Assembly (NCBI RefSeq): GCF_902489365.1 | Contig: NZ_CABTZR010000086.1 | Coordinates: 1-8,339, forward strand | Direction: 5' to 3' | DNA: 8,339 nt | Origin: an uncultured Corynebacterium sp. | Lineage (GTDB): Bacteria; Actinomycetota; Actinomycetes; Mycobacteriales; Mycobacteriaceae | In this document: positions 1 to 5,599 of the stretch, one piece after another | How positions within the stretch are numbered: position 1 is the first letter of the stretch | Layout: each line of letters opens with the position of its first letter | Program-made: the position numbers and the translations under genes | The notes under the pieces: model-generated | What the model saw: the letters and a program-made list of their open reading frames with translations, nothing else | What the model was told of the DNA's origin: nothing | Databases searched by the model: none

Positions 1-112
1 CAAAGTCAAACCCGCCGAACAAACATTGCCCGAACATCTACCACCAGTTAACCAAACGGCTACCTCGCGGCGACCTCGATAAATATACGCACACCCCCAA
101 CAAACAACAAAT
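1..112. other. Intergenic left edge, no gene seen
   Basis: No reading frame with a ribosome binding site, recognisable motif or convincing composition is visible on either strand. The segment is richer in A and C runs than its surroundings. Read on the minus strand, its right end is T-rich just after the hairpin at 113-148, as expected for a termination tract. The next gene to the left lies outside the window. Confidence 0.5.
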
Positions 113-148
113 CCCCAGGAAGAGGCACTTTTTGCGCTCGTCCTGGGG
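113..148 (-). terminator. Terminator hairpin after the siderophore ABC operon, possibly bidirectional
   Basis: CCCCAGGA (113-120) pairs perfectly with TCCTGGGG (141-148). Inside the loop, GAG and CTC can extend the stem around a TTTTT apex. On the minus strand the hairpin is followed by a T-rich stretch (ATTTGTTGTTTGTTGG), and it lies about 40 nt beyond the ATPase stop codon. On the plus strand it is followed by CGGTTTT, so it could also stop a converging transcript from the left. Seen: stem and T tracts. Inferred: termination. Confidence 0.75.
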
Positions 149-189
149 CGGTTTTCTGGCTGTCGGGAAGTCCACCTGAATGTGAATAG

Positions 190-945
190 CTAGTGGTAAC
201 AGGCCAACAGCCCATCCGGGCCATCAATAACGGTAATTGGGGTTTCGAAGATGGGCGTGAGAATCTCATCGCGCATGATTTCCTCCGGACTACCGAAGGA
301 AACGATGCTCCCGTCCTTGGCCGCACAAATATAGTCGGCATAGCGGGCAGCGAAGTTGATGTCGTGCAACACGATGATGATCGTGCGGCCGAATTCCTTG
401 GCGGCCTTTCGCAGGTGCTTCATCATCTCCACGGAGTGTGAGATGTCGAGGTTGTTGAGGGGTTCGTCGAGAAGCACGTAATCCGTTTCCTGGCAGAGCA
501 CCATCGCTACGTAGGCACGCTGCCGCTGGCCGCCGGAAAGTTCATCGAGGTAGCGGTTCTCCAATTCACCAAGGCGGAAAAAGTCAATGTAGCGCGAAAC
601 TACCTCTTCGTCTTCTGCAGTCAGACGCCCCTTCGAGTAAGGGAACCGGCCGAAGCTCACCAGCTGGCGCACGGTCAGCTTGGTAATGAAGTGGTTCTCC
701 TGACGCAGGATGGAAAGGATCTTCGCCAAGTCCTGCGATTTCGTGGAGGACACGTCGTAACCGGCGACCTCGATGGTGCCTTCGTCGACGTCGAGAAGCC
801 GGCCAATCATCGTCAGCATCGTGGACTTGCCCGCGCCGTTCGGCCCAATCAGCGCAGTGATACCGCCGGAGGGGATCTCCAGATCAATGGGGCCGATGTT
901 GGTTTCACCGGAGTAGGACTTGGAAACTTTGGAAAGCTTGATCAC
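190..945 (-). CDS. Iron-siderophore ABC transporter, ATP-binding protein (FecE/FepC/YclP type)
   Basis: This 251-aa cytoplasmic ATPase would power siderophore import through the two permeases encoded just upstream. All nucleotide-binding motifs are present in order: Walker A GPNGAGKST (residues 34-42), Q-loop Gln82, signature LSGGQ (136-140), Walker B VLLDE (157-161), D-loop (NNLD, 164-167) and switch His194. Length is normal for the family (about 250-270 aa). The start is a GTG at 943-945 that shares four bases (GTGA) with the stop of the preceding permease gene, which indicates translational coupling; a weak AAAGGG lies upstream. The sequence around the signature and D-loop resembles the enterochelin/petrobactin ATPase group (CeuD, YclP). 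It is the last gene of the operon, ahead of the hairpin at 113-148. The ABC ATPase assignment is very secure; the substrate is inferred from the partners. Confidence 0.95.
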   Translation of the reverse strand: MIKLSKVSKSYSGETNIGPIDLEIPSGGITALIGPNGAGKSTMLTMIGRLLDVDEGTIEVAGYDVSSTKSQDLAKILSILRQENHFITKLTVRQLVSFGRFPYSKGRLTAEDEEVVSRYIDFFRLGELENRYLDELSGGQRQRAYVAMVLCQETDYVLLDEPLNNLDISHSVEMMKHLRKAAKEFGRTIIIVLHDINFAARYADYICAAKDGSIVSFGSPEEIMRDEILTPIFETPITVIDGPDGLLACYH

Positions 946-2000
946 AGCTTGCCCTTTCGCAGAATGACCAGAAGGAAGACGCTGCCGCCCACCAGCTCAA
1001 TAATGATGGAGACCACGCCCTGCGCGTAGAAGACGTGCTGCATGAGGAAGTAGGCACCGGTGAGAACGGCAAAGGCCGTGGCGATTGCCATTGGGAACAA
1101 AAAACGGTGGTCATACGTCTCCGCTGCCTGGTAGGCCAAGGTTGCCACGAGGAAGCCAAGGAAGGTCATGGGCCCTACAAGCGCGGTACTTGTTGCCATA
1201 AGGATGGAGACCAAAATCAGCGTGTAGATTGCATTGACCTTGTGGTTAACACCAAGGTTCGTCGCAGCATCGCGTCCTAGCGCAAGCACGTTAAGCTGCC
1301 GGGAGTTCAGGAACATCAACAGCGTCACCGCGAGAACCAACGGTATGGCGATGGGATAGTACTCGCTCTCCGCGTTGTTTACGGAACCAAAGAGCCGCGC
1401 GGTGAGCACGTCGAATTCACTGGGCGTGAGCATGCGCTGCATAAACGTCGAGAGCGATCCCAAGCCCCCACCGATAATGATGCCGACCAGCAGCATCGCA
1501 TGCATGTTATTGCGGCGGCTGGTCAGCAGCCACGAGTACAGCAAGAGCGACAGACCCACCATGAGTACAAGCTGAAGAAGGAAGGTCCCCATGTTGCGGG
1601 CCTGAGTTAGGCCGGAGGCGCCAAGGAAAAAGATCGTGGCTGTATTAATCGCGACGTACAGGGATTCAAACCCCATGATGGAGGGAGTAAGGATCCGGTT
1701 GTTGGTCACCGTGTGAAACGCCACCGTTGCGACTGCTTGGCACACGGCGACAACTGCCATGGCGGTCACCGCATCAGCGCGGCGGCGCGCAATAAGCCAC
1801 CACTTTCGGGTCCCAAAGTCCATGGGGTTGTCATAGGCCAAGAGACCGAAGGCGAAGACCAGCCCGGCGACGATCAACGCGCCGAGGATGATCCAGTACT
1901 TTCGGGCCGCGGCCGCAGACTGGAAGCTGCCCACGTTTCGCCGGGAACGCGAAGCTTTCACATGTTCCTTCGTCGCAGGGATAGAGATACTCACACTCAC
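942..2000 (-). CDS. Iron-siderophore ABC transporter permease, FecCD family (YclO/FatC-like)
   Basis: This 352-aa integral membrane protein would form one half of the translocation channel. A basic, cytoplasmic N-terminal tail of about 33 residues precedes the first hydrophobic segment (about 35-55). Several further hydrophobic segments follow, in keeping with the roughly nine to ten helices of FecCD permeases. Family landmarks are NRILTPSIMG (101-110), the coupling-helix region LGRDAATNLGV (241-251), and VGPMTFLGFLVATLAYQ (275-291), equivalent to the conserved GxxxFLGL segment. The chosen start is the GTG at 1998-2000, which overlaps the upstream permease stop as GTGA; another in-frame GTG two codons downstream is possible. 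It is divergent from its partner permease, as in the paired YclN/YclO or FatD/FatC systems, so the channel is probably a heterodimer. Confidence 0.92.
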   Translation of the reverse strand: MSVSISIPATKEHVKASRSRRNVGSFQSAAAARKYWIILGALIVAGLVFAFGLLAYDNPMDFGTRKWWLIARRRADAVTAMAVVAVCQAVATVAFHTVTNNRILTPSIMGFESLYVAINTATIFFLGASGLTQARNMGTFLLQLVLMVGLSLLLYSWLLTSRRNNMHAMLLVGIIIGGGLGSLSTFMQRMLTPSEFDVLTARLFGSVNNAESEYYPIAIPLVLAVTLLMFLNSRQLNVLALGRDAATNLGVNHKVNAIYTLILVSILMATSTALVGPMTFLGFLVATLAYQAAETYDHRFLFPMAIATAFAVLTGAYFLMQHVFYAQGVVSIIIELVGGSVFLLVILRKGKL

Positions 2001-2998
2001 TTGGTCGACCTCACGATCAAGACGACGAACACGATAGCACCCACAATGCCCAGGATGACTGATACGGGCATCTCAAACGGGGAGATAATGGTGCGGCCAA
2101 TCAGGTCACACAAGGTCACGGTGGCGATGCCAAGTAGGCAGACCCACGGGAGGTTGGAGCGCAGGTCATCGCCGCGCACCAGGCTTACGACGTTGGGCAC
2201 GATGAGCCCAAGGAACGGCAGGGCACCGACGACGACGGTGACCACGCCCGTTGCCACCGCGATGAGGCCAGTTCCCAGCAGGATCATCCGTTGGTAATTC
2301 AGGCCGATATTGGTGGCGATGTCCTCCCCTAGCCCGGCGACGGTGAGTTTGTCCGCATAAACGTAGACAGCAATGAGCACAAGCAACACGACCCACAGCA
2401 CCTCGTACTGTCCTTCATAGACAGAAGTAAAAGATCCCATGAACCAGATTCCGAGCTGCTGCAAGGTATCCGTCGCTAGCGCCACGTATGACGATACCGC
2501 GCTAACGACAGCGCCCAGCATGATGCCGATGATCGGCACGATGAGTGAGGAGCGCAGCGCCACGCGGCGAAGGAACGCGAAGAAGACCATGGTTCCCACA
2601 AACGCGAAGGAAACCGAAATGACCATTTTCACCAGCACGGATGAGTGCGGGAAAAGGATAAGCGAAAAGAGCAGGCCCAATCCGGCCCACTCGGTGGTTC
2701 CCGTCGTCGTGGGTTCCACGAAGCGGTTTTGGGTCAACAGCTGCATGACCAAACCGCTCATCGCCATCGCGGCGCCCGCCAAGACGAGCGCCACGGTTCG
2801 CGGTATGCGGGTGGTGAAGAACATGGACCAGCCGTCCTCATTATCGAGGATGCTGTACTCCCCCACCATGAGGGAAAGGATGAGCAGCGCGATGACGCCG
2901 AGCACGCCGAGACCCAGCTTCCAGGTCAGCACAGGTCCGCGGGAGTTACGCGGGCTGACAGCTGAGTGCTCTGCCGCAGCGCTGCTCTTCACCGTCAC
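1997..2998 (-). CDS. Iron-siderophore ABC transporter permease, FecCD family (YclN/FatD-like)
   Basis: This 333-aa membrane protein would be the second channel subunit of the importer. After a polar tail of about 25 residues, hydrophobic helices begin near residue 28. Classic FecCD motifs are RIPRTVALVLAG (64-75), NRFVEPTTTG (91-100), the ATPase-contacting loop LGEDIATNIG (223-232), and GALPFLGLIVPNVVSLVRG (258-276). Length is typical. The start is a GTG at 2996-2998, supported by a strong AAGGAGGAG ribosome binding site at 3007-3015. The gene follows the receptor gene after 35 bp and overlaps the next permease gene by GTGA. The strong site suggests that the channel genes are re-initiated rather than coupled to the receptor, which would allow different receptor and channel amounts. 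Family assignment is secure; the particular siderophore is not shown by the permease itself. Confidence 0.94.
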   Translation of the reverse strand: MTVKSSAAAEHSAVSPRNSRGPVLTWKLGLGVLGVIALLILSLMVGEYSILDNEDGWSMFFTTRIPRTVALVLAGAAMAMSGLVMQLLTQNRFVEPTTTGTTEWAGLGLLFSLILFPHSSVLVKMVISVSFAFVGTMVFFAFLRRVALRSSLIVPIIGIMLGAVVSAVSSYVALATDTLQQLGIWFMGSFTSVYEGQYEVLWVVLLVLIAVYVYADKLTVAGLGEDIATNIGLNYQRMILLGTGLIAVATGVVTVVVGALPFLGLIVPNVVSLVRGDDLRSNLPWVCLLGIATVTLCDLIGRTIISPFEMPVSVILGIVGAIVFVVLIVRSTK

Positions 2999-3006
2999 GG
3001 TTTAGT

Positions 3007-3015
3007 CTCCTCCTT
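3007..3015 (-). promoter_or_regulatory. Strong ribosome binding site for the first permease gene
   Basis: On the minus strand this reads AAGGAGGAG, near-perfect complementarity to the 16S rRNA 3' end, 8-10 nt before the GTG start at 2998. It decides the start of that gene and separates its translation from that of the receptor gene, whose stop lies only about 20 nt upstream. Confidence 0.8.
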
Positions 3016-3033
3016 GGCTGCCGAGAGAGTTGT

Positions 3034-4065
3034 TTAGGCGTTGGCCTTCTCGAAGGCGTCGGCAAGCGCGTTCAAGATCTCGGTGTAGGTAATGATGGAC
3101 TCATCAATGTAGGTGTCATTCGGCGCCACGTAAACGTTGCCTTCCTTCACAGCGGTAACGTTCTTGAGCGCCGCGTTGTCCTTGACCAGCTTCTCGCCCG
3201 GCGTGACATCCTGGCCTTCCTTGGAGATAGCGGAATCACGGTCCATGACGAGGATCCAATCCGGATTGGATTCGGCAATGGCCTCAACGGAGATATCGTC
3301 ACCCTCGTGGTCATCGGAGGCGTTGGACACCTCCAGGGCCGGGGTCAGGCCAAGCAGCTCAAAAACCGGGCCGTACACACGCCCGATGCCGGGAGCGATG
3401 TAGCCGATTTCACCGCCAGAGGTGTTCACAGCCATGACCTTCTGCTCTGGGTTGTAGGCCTTCTTAGCACGCTCAGCAGCGGCGTCGAAATCCTCGATGA
3501 GCTTCGCAGCATCCTCTTCATGGCCGAAAACCTGGCCCAGGGCCTCAGTGTGGCGCTTGAGCTCGTCGAAGAAGTCTTCGTCATCGCGCGGCTCGAAGTC
3601 AAGCACCGGGACATCCTCGAGCAGCTTCTCAATATCTTCTTGGTGCTGCTCGAAGCGCTGGCCGTTCCACACGACGTCCGGCTCTGCAGCTACCAGACCT
3701 TCAAGGTCCGGCTCCTTGTGGGAGCCCAGATCAACCTCGACCGTGTCCTTGTTGTAGGTGTCACGCAAGGACTTCGGCACTAGCGGCAGCGGTGCGGCAG
3801 CAAGGTCGATATCCCACTGCGCCAGGACAGAAAAGGCGCGGTTATCCGTCACCGCAGGGTTCTCCACCGGGAGGGTGACTTCCTTCGAGCCGAAGTTATC
3901 CTCCAGGGCGATGGTGGAGGCGCCTGCCGCCGCGGATTCGGTCGGCTCAGCGGTCTCCTCAGACTGGCTGGAAGAGCAGCCGGTGAGAGCAAGCGCTGCG
4001 ACCGAGAGAGTGGCGGCAACTTTGGCGGCGGTCGTGCGCGAGGCACGGCGAGAAAGGTTAAACAT
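3034..4065 (-). CDS. Siderophore-binding lipoprotein of ABC importer (CeuE/YclQ/FatB-like)
   Basis: This 343-aa receptor would be anchored to the outer face of the cell membrane and deliver Fe3+-siderophore to the channel. A lipoprotein signal is evident: basic residues (RR at 6-7, R10, K15), a hydrophobic stretch (about 16-27) and lipobox LTGC with lipidated Cys30. A Ser/Glu/Ala-rich linker (31-50) precedes a class III periplasmic-binding fold. Residues LVAAEPDVVWNGQR (124-137), APGIGRVYGPVFELLGL (224-240) and DWILVMDRD (269-277) resemble the YclQ/CeuE group. In that group three arginines contact the catecholate siderophore; Arg137, Arg229 and Arg276 sit at matching places. The start is the ATG at 4063-4065 with AAGGAA at 4069-4074. 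It is the first gene of the operon, behind DtxR-like boxes, so iron repression is expected. No siderophore biosynthesis or reductase gene is visible here, so the ligand could be a xenosiderophore. Confidence 0.92.
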   Translation of the reverse strand: MFNLSRRASRTTAAKVAATLSVAALALTGCSSSQSEETAEPTESAAAGASTIALEDNFGSKEVTLPVENPAVTDNRAFSVLAQWDIDLAAAPLPLVPKSLRDTYNKDTVEVDLGSHKEPDLEGLVAAEPDVVWNGQRFEQHQEDIEKLLEDVPVLDFEPRDDEDFFDELKRHTEALGQVFGHEEDAAKLIEDFDAAAERAKKAYNPEQKVMAVNTSGGEIGYIAPGIGRVYGPVFELLGLTPALEVSNASDDHEGDDISVEAIAESNPDWILVMDRDSAISKEGQDVTPGEKLVKDNAALKNVTAVKEGNVYVAPNDTYIDESIITYTEILNALADAFEKANA

Positions 4066-4068
4066 AGC

Positions 4069-4074
4069 TTCCTT
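4069..4074 (-). promoter_or_regulatory. Ribosome binding site of the receptor gene
   Basis: The minus strand reads AAGGAA, ending about four bases before the ATG at 4065. It fixes the receptor start, since no other in-frame Met precedes the lipoprotein signal. It also makes the good-looking -10 hexamer TAATAT (4077-4082) an unlikely promoter for this gene, because that promoter would leave almost no leader. Confidence 0.65.
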
Positions 4075-4079
4075 GCATA

Positions 4080-4098
4080 TTAGGTGTGGCTAACCACA
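4080..4098. promoter_or_regulatory. DtxR/IdeR-type iron box 1
   Basis: TTAGGTGTGGCTAACCACA matches the 19-bp DtxR consensus TWAGGTTAGSCTAACCTWA at 15 of 19 positions, including an intact AGGT and GGCTAACC core. It lies 15 bp upstream of the receptor start codon. DtxR is the Fe2+-dependent repressor of siderophore uptake in corynebacteria. Binding here would block transcription of the operon when iron is sufficient. The match is seen; occupancy is inferred. Confidence 0.75.
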
Positions 4099-4117
4099 GT
4101 TGGCAAATAAGGACAGC

Positions 4118-4128
4118 GCCTAACCTAA
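4118..4128. promoter_or_regulatory. Perfect DtxR half-site between two boxes
   Basis: GCCTAACCTAA matches one half plus centre of the DtxR consensus at every position, but the other half (4110-4117) is poor, so only about 11 of 19 positions agree overall. It lies between boxes 1 and 2 and overlaps the -10 candidate at 4122-4127. It may help a second dimer bind cooperatively, or it may simply be part of the promoter. Confidence 0.45.
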
Positions 4129-4151
4129 CTCAAGTAAGGCTTACCTTTCAA
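4122..4151 (-). promoter_or_regulatory. Candidate promoter of the siderophore operon
   Basis: On the minus strand TTGAAA (4146-4151) and TAGGTT (4122-4127) are separated by 18 bp, giving an acceptable -35 and a TANNNT-type -10 and a leader of about 50 nt. The elements interleave with the DtxR-like sites, the usual geometry for iron repression. Alternatives are TTGAGT/TTATTT (4128-4133 and 4105-4110, 17-bp spacer) and TTGCCA/TAATAT (4101-4106 and 4077-4082, 18 bp), the last leaving too short a leader. The choice among them is a guess. Confidence 0.4.
4130..4148. promoter_or_regulatory. DtxR/IdeR-type iron box 2
   Basis: Read on the minus strand, AAAGGTAAGCCTTACTTGA agrees with the DtxR consensus at 14 of 19 positions and keeps the AGGT and AGCCT core in a near-palindrome. 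It lies 32 bp (centre to centre about 50 bp) from box 1 and covers the spacer of the promoter candidate. A weaker match than box 1, but supported by its location. Confidence 0.55.
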
Positions 4152-4176
4152 GCACGCTTATGTTTCCTAATTTATG

Positions 4177-4209
4177 ACGGGGGTAGCAGACCACCACCTG
4201 CCACCCCGT
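4177..4209 (-). terminator. Hairpin between the amidohydrolase gene and the siderophore operon
   Basis: ACGGGGTGGCAG pairs with CTGCTACCCCCGT on the minus strand (about 12 bp, one G-T pair and one bulged base) around an 8-nt loop GTGGTGGT. It starts about 30 nt beyond the amidohydrolase stop, which suits a transcription terminator isolating the abgT unit from the iron operon. The minus-strand side lacks a clear T run (CATAAATTAGG follows), so termination may be inefficient; on the plus strand a TTTT follows after about 8 nt. Confidence 0.45.
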
Positions 4210-4239
4210 GACATGCCTTTTAGAACAAAATATTTACGC

Positions 4240-5595
4240 TTAGCCTTCCCCCTTCTCCGCGATGAGATCACTCACCGACACTGGCCCTTCCCTATCAAAA
4301 TCCTCCCGCACCGCGCGGCGGAAATTCGGATCCGCCAAGAAATCGAGGGCAACCTGTGCCAAACCCGCCGCCGAATCAACGGCCGCATCTGCCGCCCGCG
4401 GCGTGGCAGCCCAGCGTGCAAAGTCCTCCGTATGCAGAGCCACGTCAGTTGGCGATACCTTCACCATCGGATGCAGACCAGGCACGAGGTGAGAGACATT
4501 GCCAAAGTCAGTCGAAGCAGCCACCGTATCCGGCACCGTCCCAGCGGGCAGCGCGGTGCGTCCGCGGCGCGCCTGCGTGGCCGACCACCGCTCCACCAGC
4601 GCCGCGTTGTTGCGCACGGGCAGGGTCATCGGATGCTCATCCCAATCCACGTCCACCTCTACACCGGCCATAAGTGCAGCGCCCCGGACGATGTCTTCCA
4701 CCCTGGCGGACAGATCCATGAGTGTGCGCGTCCCCAACGAGCGCACGTAAATAGTCATATCCGCCGCGCTCGGGATGATGGAAGGCCGATCGCCACCGCC
4801 CATGATGGCGTGTACTCGATCCGATGGCGGCATTTGCTGCCGCATAAGCCCAATCCCCTGGTAAGCCAGGCTCGCAGCATCAAGGGCGTTGCGCCCCATG
4901 AAGGGCTGAGAGCTGGCGTGCGCGGCCACGCCACGATAGGTCACGCGTAGGATGCGCCGGCCCACCCAGGCATGCGCGCCAATGTCATAGCCAAAGCCAT
5001 GGATCATCACCGCGGCATCCACGCCGTCGAGGCTGCCTCCACGAATCATGTATTCCTTGCCGGAATGCCCTTCCTCCGCTGGGGTCCCCTGGAGGAGGAT
5101 GCGGCCGGACATGGGAGGGGCGTCGTCCAGCACGGCAGTAGCCGCCAAGAATCCAGTAACGCCCGCCGCGGCAATGACGTTATGCCCGCACGCGTGCCCG
5201 ATCTGTGGCAGGGCATCGTACTCCGCCAGGATGGCCACGGTGGGATGCCGTTCAGGGTCGAAATCTGCACTCTGCCAGGAAGCCTCGAACGCGGTCTCCA
5301 CGCCGTAGACCCCGCGGCGCGTGGAGAAGCCGTGCTCTTCAACGATGTCCGCGAGCACCGCCATAGAGCGATGTTCTTCGAAGGCCGTTTCAGGGTGAGC
5401 GTGCAGGTCCGCGACGATGTGCGCGGCCTTCTCCCGCAAGGCCTCAGCCCGCGCGGCCACCGCATCCCAGAGCTTCGCTTGGCCTGGGTAGTCCTCTCCC
5501 TGTTTTTCCGGTGGTGCTGCAGACGCCACGCGCTTGGCGACGCCCTCCTCCATCGCTTCCAAATACGCTGTCGATGGATTGTTGCGTTGATTCAT
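4240..5595 (-). CDS. M20 family amidohydrolase/metallopeptidase (AbgA/AbgB-like)
   Basis: A 451-aa cytoplasmic zinc (or manganese) hydrolase that would cleave an N-acyl amino acid or amide, such as p-aminobenzoyl-glutamate. Metal and catalytic residues of the M20D group are all visible: DLHAHPE (63-69), HACGH with Cys136 and His138, catalytic Glu174 and ligand Glu175 in GTPAEEG, His199 in MIHG, and the C-terminal ligand His388 in ALHTEDF. The dimerisation lid (about 215-330) is present. E. coli uses an AbgA/AbgB pair; only one chain is encoded here, so a homodimer is likely. I chose the ATG at 5593-5595, 4 nt after the transporter stop; an in-frame TTG at 5607 would overlap that stop by 8 bp and give 455 aa, and neither has a clear ribosome binding site. 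Related corynebacterial M20 enzymes include N-acylglutamine aminoacylases, so the substrate is open. Confidence 0.9.
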   Translation of the reverse strand: MNQRNNPSTAYLEAMEEGVAKRVASAAPPEKQGEDYPGQAKLWDAVAARAEALREKAAHIVADLHAHPETAFEEHRSMAVLADIVEEHGFSTRRGVYGVETAFEASWQSADFDPERHPTVAILAEYDALPQIGHACGHNVIAAAGVTGFLAATAVLDDAPPMSGRILLQGTPAEEGHSGKEYMIRGGSLDGVDAAVMIHGFGYDIGAHAWVGRRILRVTYRGVAAHASSQPFMGRNALDAASLAYQGIGLMRQQMPPSDRVHAIMGGGDRPSIIPSAADMTIYVRSLGTRTLMDLSARVEDIVRGAALMAGVEVDVDWDEHPMTLPVRNNAALVERWSATQARRGRTALPAGTVPDTVAASTDFGNVSHLVPGLHPMVKVSPTDVALHTEDFARWAATPRAADAAVDSAAGLAQVALDFLADPNFRRAVREDFDREGPVSVSDLIAEKGEG

Positions 5596-5599
5596 GCGC

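Noticed and set aside
60..341. Minus-strand frame crossing the terminator hairpin and the ATPase 3' end
   Set aside because: It overlaps the ATPase gene in another frame, runs through the terminator stem and has no recognisable domain.
4077..4106. TTGCCA-18-TAATAT as the main promoter of the siderophore operon
   Set aside because: The hexamers are good, but transcription would start about five bases before the ATG and exclude the AAGGAA ribosome binding site; kept only as an alternative.
4174..4950. Plus-strand frame of 258 codons opposite the amidohydrolase gene
   Set aside because: It is an antisense shadow with Arg/His-rich low-information sequence, begins inside the hairpin at 4177-4209 and has no convincing ribosome binding site.
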